A DNA stretch of 7,675 nucleotides, from the NCBI GenBank assembly GCA_945873015.1, contig CAMCBY010000189.1, positions 1-7,675 on the forward strand, given 5' to 3'. Source of the DNA: Klebsiella pneumoniae. GTDB lineage: Bacteria > Pseudomonadota > Gammaproteobacteria > Ga0077536. The position numbers and the translations under genes are program-made. Below the pieces are notes generated by a model. It was not told where the DNA came from, searched no databases, and saw nothing but the letters and a program-made list of their open reading frames with translations. This document shows, in pieces, positions 1-5,224 of the stretch; position 1 is the stretch's first letter; each line of letters begins with the position of its first letter.

Positions 1-1
1 G

Positions 2-28
2 GCGCGCTTGGCGATCATCGGCCCATGA
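2..28 (+). CDS. possible 3' end of an upstream gene (partial)
   Basis: Reading from base 2 gives nine codons (ARLAIIGP, then TGA at 26-28). The TGA shares bases with the ATG at 25, forming an ATGA overlap of the kind seen in translationally coupled operons. Too little is visible to name a product, and an open stretch this short could arise by chance. If real, the luciferase-like gene is the second or later gene of an operon entering from the left, which would explain why it has no obvious Shine-Dalgarno sequence. Confidence 0.3.
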   Translation, partial: ARLAIIGP

Positions 29-1056
29 ACAACTCCGCACGACGCGCCCGCCGCCTGGGCCTCATGCTGTGGCCGGTGCCCGGCCTCGGCGCTGGTTTTG
101 AACGTGGCCGATGGGCCGAGAGTCACGGTTATGACGACCTGTGGCTGGCCGATGCCGAAGGTCTGGAAGATCCCCTGACTCTGGCCGCAGCACTCGGCGT
201 GGCCTGCGAAAAGGTGCGGTTGTGCACCGGCATTGTGCCGGTCTTCAATCGCCCGCCGGCGCTGCTCGCGACCGCAGTCGTGGCGGCCGAAGCGCGCGCG
301 CCGGGGCGAGTGGTGCTGGGGCTCGGCGCATCAACCCCGAATATGATCGAGCGCTGGTATGGGCTGCCCTATGACAAGCCGCTGACCCGCGTGCGCGAAA
401 CCGTGGCGCTGCTGCGTCAGATCCTGGCCGGCGAAAAAACCGCGTTCGAGGGCCAGACCCTGCGCAGCCATGGTTTTGCGCTGAAGTCGATTCCAATCCA
501 GCCGGTGCCGCTGGTGCTGGGCGCTATCGGCGGCAAAATGCTGGAACTGGCGGGCGAAGTGGCCGATGGCGTGCTGCTCAACGACTTCACACCGCCCGAC
601 CGCTTGAGCTATGCACTGGAACGTCTCGATACCGGTGCTAAACGCGCTGGCCGGCGCGTTGAGGATCTTGAAATCATCAAACGCCGCGCCATGTTTCTGA
701 CCGATGACGACGCCGCCGGCCTCGAATATTTTCGACAGCACCTGGCCTTCTACGCCTCGGCCGCGCAATACCAGAACGTGATGATAGAACTCGGCTACGG
801 CCACGCGGTGGAAGAAGCGCGCGCCGGTTATGCCACGCGCGATCGGCGCCGGATCAACGCCGCGATTAGCGATGACATCGTGCGGCGCATTTTCAGCTTC
901 GGCACCGAGAACCATTGTCGCGCGCTGATGGCGGCCGATTACGCGGCCGGCGTCGACACCCTCATCGTCAGCCCGCAAGGCGGCACGGCCGAGAGTTTTG
1001 CGCGCGGCGCGGAGGCGTTCCTGCCGGGTGTATTCGACCGTTACGCGCAGGCCTGA
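25..1056 (+). CDS. LLM-class (luciferase-like) flavin/F420-dependent oxidoreductase
   Basis: The 343-residue product is a TIM-barrel oxidoreductase of the bacterial-luciferase-like family, probably cytoplasmic; these enzymes use FMNH2 or F420. After a short basic N-terminus (residues 1-10) the first strand reads LGLMLWPVPG. A family-typical stretch lies at 68-103: TGIVPVFNRPP, then GRVVLGLGAS. The block LVLGAIGGKMLELAGEVADG (163-182) matches the conserved region of F420-dependent methylene-H4MPT-reductase-like members. Length is normal for the family (about 300-350) and the frame is intact. The ATG at 25 is chosen because it overlaps a possible upstream stop and the barrel begins soon after; a start left of the window cannot be excluded. 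No ribosome-binding site is visible. Substrate and cofactor cannot be read from the sequence. The nearest neighbours are other stand-alone oxidoreductases, which fits a degradative role but does not prove one. Confidence 0.85.
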   Translation: MNNSARRARRLGLMLWPVPGLGAGFERGRWAESHGYDDLWLADAEGLEDPLTLAAALGVACEKVRLCTGIVPVFNRPPALLATAVVAAEARAPGRVVLGLGASTPNMIERWYGLPYDKPLTRVRETVALLRQILAGEKTAFEGQTLRSHGFALKSIPIQPVPLVLGAIGGKMLELAGEVADGVLLNDFTPPDRLSYALERLDTGAKRAGRRVEDLEIIKRRAMFLTDDDAAGLEYFRQHLAFYASAAQYQNVMIELGYGHAVEEARAGYATRDRRRINAAISDDIVRRIFSFGTENHCRALMAADYAAGVDTLIVSPQGGTAESFARGAEAFLPGVFDRYAQA

Positions 1057-1122
1057 GCGCCCAGAATCAATCGCGAGCGAAGCGCCTGGCAGTGAATCCG
1101 CGGGGCGCCGCCTGCGCCGATT

Positions 1123-1143
1123 CAGCCTGAGTCCGGCAGGCTG
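1123..1143 (+). terminator. weak hairpin after the LLM gene
   Basis: CAGCCTG (1123-1129) pairs with CAGGCTG (1137-1143) across a 7-base loop, 67 bases after the stop of the LLM gene. No T-run follows, so intrinsic termination is doubtful. The only promoter-like element in the 130-bp gap is TAGACT at 1145-1150, a 4/6 match to a -10 box, with no convincing -35. How the phosphatase gene is transcribed is therefore open. Confidence 0.25.
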
Positions 1144-1186
1144 TTAGACTGCGCGCATTCCATCCACAGCCAAAATCTTCGACACC

Positions 1187-1792
1187 ATGACCCTGCTGCT
1201 CATCCGCCACGGCGAGACCGAACTCAACGCTGGACGTGTCGTCCAGTTTCCCGACACGCCACTCGGCGCCAATGGCATCGGCCAGGCAGTGCGCCTCGGC
1301 CGGCATCTCGCCACGCGCAACATCGGCCTGGTATTGAGCAGCGATTACCGGCGCGCGCGCATGACCGCCGGCGGGGTGGTCGCACACACCGGTGCGCCCA
1401 TGATTGAACATGCGAGTCTGCGCGAACGCAATTTCGGCGACTTCCGCGGCTCGGCTTATGCCGAGCACGGCGTCGATATCATGGCGCCTGATTTTGTGCC
1501 GCCCAATGGCGAAGGCTGGGCAGCGTTCCACGCCCGCGTCGACGAGGCGTGGCGTGTGATCGAGGAATATGCGGCGAAAGTAGAGGGCGACCTCGCGGTG
1601 ATCACCCACGGTCTGGTGTTGCGCTCCATATTCGAACGCAAACTTGAACTCGGCAGTGTCAACATCGCGCCCGACCTGGTGGTGCATAACACCTCGGTCA
1701 CGCTGGTTGAGTGCGGCGCGCCGTGGCGCGTACACATGCTCGCCTCCATCGACCATCTCGACGACGGCGCGCGTGAAGGTGGCGTGGCCTGA
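1187..1792 (+). CDS. histidine phosphatase family protein (phosphoglycerate-mutase-like)
   Basis: The 201-residue protein belongs to the histidine (acid) phosphatase clan, which transfers phosphate through a phosphohistidine intermediate. The signature LIRHGETELN opens the protein, with catalytic H8 flanked by R7 and E10. Further conserved elements are SSDYRRAR (51-58, phosphate-pocket Arg), LRERNFGDFRG (78-88, acid/base Glu80) and VITHGLVLR (138-146, second catalytic His141). All catalytic residues are present and the length is normal for small single-domain members such as the CobC/GpmB/SixA-like broad group. There is no signal peptide, so it is probably cytoplasmic. The start places RHGE at the usual position, although no good Shine-Dalgarno precedes it. 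The gene converges with the secreted-protein gene to its right. The substrate could be a sugar phosphate, nucleotide or phosphoprotein; the sequence does not decide. Confidence 0.9.
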   Translation: MTLLLIRHGETELNAGRVVQFPDTPLGANGIGQAVRLGRHLATRNIGLVLSSDYRRARMTAGGVVAHTGAPMIEHASLRERNFGDFRGSAYAEHGVDIMAPDFVPPNGEGWAAFHARVDEAWRVIEEYAAKVEGDLAVITHGLVLRSIFERKLELGSVNIAPDLVVHNTSVTLVECGAPWRVHMLASIDHLDDGAREGGVA

Positions 1793-1799
1793 CGCGGCT

Positions 1800-1830
1800 A
1801 TAAACAAACAAGCCGCGTAGTGGCGGCTTG
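1800..1830 (-). terminator. intrinsic terminator of the PEP-CTERM-like gene
   Basis: On the minus strand CAAGCCGC pairs with GCGGCTTG (plus-strand arms 1809-1816 and 1823-1830, 6-base loop). The hairpin is followed directly by TTTGTTTAT. It begins 23 bases past the stop of the secreted-protein gene, as expected for a Rho-independent terminator. An overlapping alternative hairpin (1792-1799 with 1811-1818) could act on transcripts from the converging phosphatase gene, but it has no T-run on that strand. Confidence 0.65.
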
Positions 1831-1853
1831 CTGGATGCGATTGAAGCCGCGCG

Positions 1854-2531
1854 TCAGGTGTTGCGACGACGCAGCAGTCCCAAAGCACTCAAGGCCGAGC
1901 CGAGCAACCACACCGAAGTCGGCACCGGCACTGCCGCCGGCGCGGCAAAGAAGCTGACCTTCATCTCGTTCTGCGGCTGAGCCAGAATCGCACCGGTGCC
2001 GAACACGACCAGGGTCAGATGGCCGTTGGCGAACGACAAGGTGGAGAATTCACCCAGCGGCGCACTCGCCTGTGCCGAAAAATAGCCGCCGGCAAACACA
2101 CCAGGCGCACTGCTGGTGACGGTGCGCGTCAGGTCGCCGCCCATCTGCACGGGGCCGAAGCCGTTGATGGACAACTCACCGTCGATGCTCGCCAGCGTCT
2201 GGCTTTCGCCGAATTCGCTGAATACCAGATTACCGAATAAACCGCTCACCGCACCGCTCAGTTGTGCGGCGTTGGCAGCCGTGATGGTGAAGGACGGCAG
2301 TGCGAATTCGACGAACTCAACACCGTCATTGACCGCCAGATTCACGCTGCCCGGCACCGACCACGAGAGGTTGACCAGACCACCCGGCCCACCGAGCTCG
2401 ACGGTCGGTGCGCCAAACAGCGTGCTGTCATCGAAGTCGAGCACGAAGCTGCCGTAGTCGATGGTCTGTGCTGAAACCGAGAGACTCGCCACCAGCCCCA
2501 TCACACCGAACATTGCACCTTTGAAATTCAC
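1854..2531 (-). CDS. secreted protein with PEP-CTERM-like (VPVP) exosortase sorting signal
   Basis: The 225-residue protein has a signal peptide (basic start MNFKG, hydrophobic core to LVASLSVSA, likely cleavage before Q22) and a C-terminal tripartite sorting signal. That signal is VPVP at 201-204, a hydrophobic helix SVWLLGSALSALGLL and a final RRRNT. This matches the PEP-CTERM superfamily in its VPLPA-like variant, cut and anchored or released by exosortase. The body is rich in G, S, A, V and F, has no cysteine after export, and shows no catalytic motif I recognise. A GTG start (2531-2529) is chosen because it has GGGAG 7 bases upstream and is followed at once by a signal peptide. The longer open frame to 2762 begins inside a REP-like repeat and adds a non-signal N-terminus, so it is rejected. 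No exosortase gene is present here. The protein probably works at the cell surface or in exopolysaccharide; its exact role is unknown. Confidence 0.85.
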   Translation of the reverse strand: MNFKGAMFGVMGLVASLSVSAQTIDYGSFVLDFDDSTLFGAPTVELGGPGGLVNLSWSVPGSVNLAVNDGVEFVEFALPSFTITAANAAQLSGAVSGLFGNLVFSEFGESQTLASIDGELSINGFGPVQMGGDLTRTVTSSAPGVFAGGYFSAQASAPLGEFSTLSFANGHLTLVVFGTGAILAQPQNEMKVSFFAAPAAVPVPTSVWLLGSALSALGLLRRRNT

Positions 2532-2536
2532 TGCTT

Positions 2537-2645
2537 CTCTCCCTGGCCAAGCGGCCAACGAATGTGATTCGGAAAACCTTGTGCGACACACCCGAGGTTG
2601 TGCGCGTGTTGGAATGAAGCTTAGGGAGAGCGGCGCCAGGGAGAG
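2537..2645 (-). promoter_or_regulatory. 5' leader with Shine-Dalgarno and complementary upstream sequence
   Basis: On the minus strand the Shine-Dalgarno region GCCAGGGAGAG (2547-2537) is perfectly complementary over 11 bases to CTCTCCCTGGC (2645-2635) further upstream. A second partial copy, CTCTCCCT, lies at 2630-2623. CGCTCTCCCT thus occurs twice with a 15-base period. If the transcript begins upstream of 2645, this pairing could mask the ribosome-binding site. No convincing sigma-70 or sigma-54 promoter was found between 2532 and 2741, so whether the leader contains these arms is unproven. Confidence 0.3.
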
Positions 2646-2741
2646 CGACACGGGTTCGCAATTTGCGGCGCCGCGACAATGCTTGACGATTGAGGGCGAT
2701 TTTTCGTGACCGGTACACGGTCTGGCGGCAGGGTGAGGCGG

Positions 2742-2810
2742 AATGTGCGAATGAATTCGCACCTACAGGCGGAAGACGCCGTTTTGCAGGTGCGAATTTA
2801 TTCGCACATT
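2742..2810. repeat. inverted pair of REP-like hairpins (type A) around a small central hairpin
   Basis: The left unit at 2742-2767 has arms GTGCGAAT/ATTCGCAC with GA at the centre and tail CCTACA. The right unit at 2785-2810 is its inverted copy (TGCAGG tail side, arms GTGCGAAT/ATTCGCAC, TT centre), matching 24 of 26 bases when reversed. Between them GGCG-GAAGA-CGCC forms a third small stem. The block starts 21 bases after the stop of the PhyH-family gene, so it could also act as a transcript end or mRNA-protecting structure. Paired palindromes of this kind resemble the BIME arrangement of REP elements mobilised by RAYT transposases; no transposase lies in the window. Confidence 0.8.
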
Positions 2811-2830
2811 AGGAAAGAAACCCCAGCACC

Positions 2831-3694
2831 TCAATTCGCGCGATGCGTGACGCCACCGGAATCGAGTGCGTAATTACCCGCACCCATCGTCGCGCGGGCC
2901 GCCGGCGGGCGCACCGTGGCGTTTTTGCCGCACGGGATCTGGTATTCGGTATTGCCGGTGTAATAACCGAGCATGTCGAGAAACTCGGGCGTCATGCGCG
3001 CCGCAACTTCGGGCCATAACGCCGCGTTCCAGTTGATCTGCGGGCGCAGCCAGCGCACCACGTAATAACCAAACAGTGCCGCGCGATGACTGTCGCGTGA
3101 GCAGTTGGCGCCGGTCTGATGCCACATACGGCCATCCATGATCAGCATCGAGCCGGCCGGCGCTTCAATAGCAACGGTCTCGACCGCTTCACCACGCACG
3201 GGGCCACGGCCCTTTTTATGGGAACCGGGCACGTAACAGGTGCCGCCGTTCTCAGCGGTGAAGTCATCCAGCAGCCAGGCCACATTGCAGGCCAGTGCGC
3301 GACCGGACCACGGTGAGTCTACATAACCCTGATCGGCGTGCAGCTGCATACGTTCGCTGCCGGGCGCCGTGATATTGGCGCTGAAGTTCGAAACCAGAAA
3401 CGATTCGCCGATGCTGTGCCGCACGAAGTCCAGCGCCGGCGGGCGTTGAATCAAGTCGACGAATATCGGGTCGAGATTGAACAACTGAAATACCCGGCGG
3501 TTCTTGCCGTCGCTATCGAAGGCGTAGTCACGGGTCGGCACCTCGTCCGCCTCGCTGGCGAGCGCTGCCGCGTCGAGGCGCGCACGCACATCGCGCACCT
3601 CGTTCGCCGTCAGGGCATTGGCGAGCAGCGCCAGACCGTGTTCATCGAGTTGCGCCATCGCCTGGTGCACATCGGTGCTTGTTTCGATTGACAT
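2831..3694 (-). CDS. phytanoyl-CoA dioxygenase (PhyH) family Fe(II)/2-oxoglutarate oxygenase
   Basis: The 287-residue protein is a double-stranded beta-helix oxygenase of the PhyH family, which couples decarboxylation of 2-oxoglutarate to hydroxylation of a substrate using Fe(II) and O2. The iron facial triad is visible as LHADQGY (H119, D121) and MWHQTGAN (H192). R204, twelve residues past H192, is the likely 2-oxoglutarate-binding arginine. NGGTCYVPGSHK (149-160) is the family's conserved strand before the distal His. Length is usual (250-320). The ATG at 3694 is preferred because AGAGGG stands 6 bases before it; an in-frame TTG at 3718 would add eight residues and has no ribosome site. The gene is divergent from the MDR reductase, suggesting a shared control region. 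The substrate is unknown: many bacterial members act on small molecules rather than phytanoyl-CoA. Confidence 0.88.
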   Translation of the reverse strand: MSIETSTDVHQAMAQLDEHGLALLANALTANEVRDVRARLDAAALASEADEVPTRDYAFDSDGKNRRVFQLFNLDPIFVDLIQRPPALDFVRHSIGESFLVSNFSANITAPGSERMQLHADQGYVDSPWSGRALACNVAWLLDDFTAENGGTCYVPGSHKKGRGPVRGEAVETVAIEAPAGSMLIMDGRMWHQTGANCSRDSHRAALFGYYVVRWLRPQINWNAALWPEVAARMTPEFLDMLGYYTGNTEYQIPCGKNATVRPPAARATMGAGNYALDSGGVTHRAN

Positions 3695-3761
3695 CGGAAA
3701 CCCTCTATTCACGGCCAATGCTGAAGCCTAAAAGCTAAGCCATGACCGACCTCACGCCTAG

Positions 3762-3775
3762 CCCCTATGCAGGGG
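3762..3775. promoter_or_regulatory. dyad in the divergent PhyH/MDR intergenic region
   Basis: CCCCT (3762-3766) and AGGGG (3771-3775) form a dyad around ATGC, in the 186-bp gap between the divergent starts at 3694 and 3881. The octamer CCCTATGC from this dyad recurs exactly at 3843-3850, 80 bases to the right, next to a second C-rich half. This is the layout expected of an activator or repressor serving both genes, but I do not recognise the regulator family and no clear -10/-35 pair was found. The rest of the gap holds a GCCGGC-rich stretch near 3797-3810 and the ribosome site of the MDR gene (GAGGA, 3868-3872). Confidence 0.35.
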
Positions 3776-3880
3776 TGGACAACAGCGGCGTAATGCCGGC
3801 GCCGGCGCCGTTGTGCTTGCCAGCGACGGCCGGCTGCGGTCACCCTATGCGGCCCCGAAACCAAACTGAGGAATACCAAC

Positions 3881-4921
3881 ATGGCCGAGGTGAATCGCCA
3901 GTGGCTGCTGCGCGCCCGACCGAGCGGACATCTGCGCATGGACGATTTCGAATACCGCGAAGTGCCCATGCCCAGCACCCCGTTAGCTCCCGGCGAAATG
4001 CGCGTGCGTAACGTCGTGTTCCTGTGTGCGCCGACCATGCGTAACTGGATGGACCCGCCCGGCAACAGCTTTTATCCGTCCATCCCCTTAGGGCAGCCGG
4101 TATTCGCGCCGTCGGTCGGGCGCGTGGTGGAATCGAACAACCCTGACTTCAAGCCCGGCGACCGCGTGTTCGCGTTATCTAGCTGGCAGGACTACACCAC
4201 CGTCGGTGGGCCGACCGTCCGTCCGCCGACCAAACTGGTGGACGGCATAAGTTTCATCGACGCGATGGGCCGTTACGGCCTGAACCCGATCACCGCCTAC
4301 TTCGGTCTGCTGGATGTCGGTGCGGCCAAGGCCGGTGAAACGCTGGTGGTATCGGGCGCCGCCGGTTCCACCGGTTCTACCGCCGCCCAGATCGGCAAGC
4401 TGAAGGGCATGACGGTGGTCGGTATCGCTGGTGGCGCGGCCAAATGTGCGTGGCTCAAGGACGACTGCGGCCTCGACGGTGTCATCGATTACAAATCGGA
4501 AAACGTCGAAGCGCGTCTCGCCGCGCTGTGTCCCAAAGGCATCGATGTGTTCTATGACAATGTCGGCGGCGACATTCTGCAGGCGGCGGTCAATAACATG
4601 GCGCCCAACGGTCGTATCGTGCTGTGCGGCCAGATCTCGAGCTACGACACCACCGAGCAGGCCGAGGGCCCGCGCAACATGATGCGCCTCATCTACGGCA
4701 GCATCCGTATGCAGGGTTTTCTGTGCGGCACCTATGCGGCGCGTTTCGATGAAGCGGTGCGCGATCTCGCGGCCTGGACGCAGGCCGGGAAGATTGTCTA
4801 TCGCGAAGACCTGCACAGTGGTTTCGACAAACTGCCGTCAGCCTTTGCCACACTCTTTTCCGGCAGTAACCAGGGCACGCTGCTGGTGGCGATAGACGAC
4901 AGCGCGACCGAGACGCGCTGA
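3881..4921 (+). CDS. NADPH-dependent MDR oxidoreductase (curcumin/prostaglandin-reductase type)
   Basis: The 346-residue protein is a zinc-independent medium-chain dehydrogenase/reductase of the leukotriene-B4-dehydrogenase / CurA (YncB) group, which reduces the carbon-carbon double bond of alpha,beta-unsaturated ketones with NADPH. The N-terminal half is the GroES-like catalytic domain: PTMRNWMDPP, then SFYPSIPLGQPV (63-74) and the loop GDRVFAL (93-99). The Rossmann domain carries VVSGAAGSTGS (156-166), with GIAGG and K188 suiting NADP(H), then FYDNVGG (224-230) and GRIVLCGQISSYD (244-256). The zinc-ligand patterns of alcohol dehydrogenases are absent. A good Shine-Dalgarno (GAGGA, 8 bases before ATG) fixes the start. 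It is divergent from the PhyH-family gene and stands alone downstream, followed by a hairpin. Its natural substrate is not evident; a role in detoxifying enones or in a degradation pathway is inference. Confidence 0.9.
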   Translation: MAEVNRQWLLRARPSGHLRMDDFEYREVPMPSTPLAPGEMRVRNVVFLCAPTMRNWMDPPGNSFYPSIPLGQPVFAPSVGRVVESNNPDFKPGDRVFALSSWQDYTTVGGPTVRPPTKLVDGISFIDAMGRYGLNPITAYFGLLDVGAAKAGETLVVSGAAGSTGSTAAQIGKLKGMTVVGIAGGAAKCAWLKDDCGLDGVIDYKSENVEARLAALCPKGIDVFYDNVGGDILQAAVNNMAPNGRIVLCGQISSYDTTEQAEGPRNMMRLIYGSIRMQGFLCGTYAARFDEAVRDLAAWTQAGKIVYREDLHSGFDKLPSAFATLFSGSNQGTLLVAIDDSATETR

Positions 4922-4931
4922 GTTCGGCCTG

Positions 4932-4953
4932 CCCATCCGCTGCGGCGGATGGG
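4932..4953 (+). terminator. hairpin after the MDR reductase gene
   Basis: CCCATCCGC (4932-4940) and GCGGATGGG (4945-4953) form a perfect 9-bp stem with a TGCG loop, 10 bases after the stop codon. The stem is strong, but only GCCCTGT follows, so there is no proper T-run. It probably ends or stabilises the transcript rather than being a textbook intrinsic terminator. Confidence 0.45.
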
Positions 4954-4957
4954 GCCC

Positions 4958-4982
4958 TGTAGGTGCGACAAATTCGCACATT
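4958..4982. repeat. REP-like element, type A, diverged copy
   Basis: The copy reads TGTAGGTGCGA, then CA, then AATTCGCACATT. It is the inverted form of the 2742-2767 unit with one base lost and the centre changed. It keeps the TGTAGG tail and the GTGCGA / TCGCAC outer stem. Just to the right, GGGG-CTTAA-CCCC (4989-5001) may be a decayed palindrome of a further stem type. Confidence 0.65.
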
Positions 4983-5015
4983 CATTCCGGGGCTTAACCC
5001 CAGTGTCAGGCCTGG

Positions 5016-5045
5016 AATGTCAGGCTGAAGCCTGACCCACAATGA
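5016..5045 (+). repeat. REP-like element, type B, left copy
   Basis: AATG is followed by stem arms GTCAGGCT (5019-5026) and AGCCTGAC (5029-5036) around GA, then the tail CCACA and ATGA. The stem is perfect. It forms an inverted pair with the copy at 5067-5096 across a 21-base spacer. It shares its outer framework (AATG, central GA, CCYACA) with the type A elements but has an unrelated stem sequence. Confidence 0.8.
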
Positions 5046-5066
5046 AGTCAGCAAGAGCAGACAAAC

Positions 5067-5096
5067 TCATTGTGGGTCAGACTTCAGTCTGACATT
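5067..5096 (-). repeat. REP-like element, type B, right inverted copy
   Basis: Read on the minus strand this is the same 30-base unit as 5016-5045, with 28 of 30 bases identical. The two differences (G to A and C to T) lie opposite each other in the stem, so arms GTCAGACT/AGTCTGAC remain perfectly paired. The two inverted copies could also pair with each other into one long cruciform. Confidence 0.8.
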
Positions 5097-5126
5097 AGGG
5101 TCATCGGCATCACGCCCAACCCTTGG

Positions 5127-5158
5127 CTTGAATGTGCGAATGAATTCGGACATTCAAG
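5127..5158. repeat. REP-like element, type A, extended palindrome
   Basis: CTTGAATGT (5127-5135) mirrors ACATTCAAG (5150-5158). Inside, CGAAT-GA-ATTCG forms the core, with a single G/G mismatch at 5136/5149. The core and AATG lead match the type A units, but the CCTACA tail is replaced by CATTCAAG, which lengthens the stem to about 15 bases per arm. Confidence 0.7.
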
Positions 5159-5179
5159 GTCAGGCTGCACAAGAAAAAA

Positions 5180-5200
5180 ATAGCCGATACTATCGGCTAT
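5180..5200. promoter_or_regulatory. perfect 21-bp palindrome upstream of the dioxygenase operon, candidate operator
   Basis: ATAGCCGATA (5180-5189) and TATCGGCTAT (5191-5200) are perfect inverted arms around a single C, ending 24 bases before the start codon at 5225. Odd-centred perfect dyads of this length just before a catabolic operon are typical sites for dimeric repressors (MarR, TetR or GntR types). Weak -10-like hexamers (GATACT, TACTAT) lie inside it, though no good -35 is visible. On the minus strand the same hairpin is followed by TTTTTTTCTT (plus-strand A-rich run 5171-5180), so it also has the form of an intrinsic terminator for transcription running leftwards. Confidence 0.6.
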
Positions 5201-5224
5201 CGTCCGCGCCCCACGGGAAACCCT

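Noticed and set aside
331..978. 215-codon minus-strand open frame over the LLM gene
   Set aside because: Rich in A, R, H and Q with no family features, opposite a clearly coding frame.
1067..1888. 273-codon open frame on the minus strand over the phosphatase gene
   Set aside because: It lies opposite a phosphatase with all catalytic residues intact, has no recognisable motif, and also runs across the terminator; GC-rich antisense shadow.
2532..2741. Sigma-54 promoter of the kind reported for some PEP-CTERM genes
   Set aside because: No GG-N10-GC element in a TGGCAC...TTGC context was found on the minus strand.
2532..2762. 77-codon N-terminal extension of the secreted-protein gene, starting at 2762 on the minus strand
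   Set aside because: It begins inside a REP-like repeat, has no ribosome site, and would bury a clear signal peptide that follows a GTG with a good Shine-Dalgarno.
3695..3718. TTG start at 3718 for the PhyH-family gene
   Set aside because: The ATG at 3694 has AGAGGG six bases upstream; the TTG has no ribosome site.
3742..4011. 89-codon plus-strand open frame in the divergent gap
   Set aside because: Overlaps the MDR gene in another frame, spans the regulatory dyad, and has low-complexity composition without a ribosome site.
4175..4816. 213-codon minus-strand open frame over the MDR reductase
   Set aside because: Antisense shadow of a gene with intact Rossmann motifs.
4958..5158. CRISPR array
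   Set aside because: The repeats are palindromes in alternating orientation with irregular spacing and short or no spacers, unlike direct repeats with uniform spacers.
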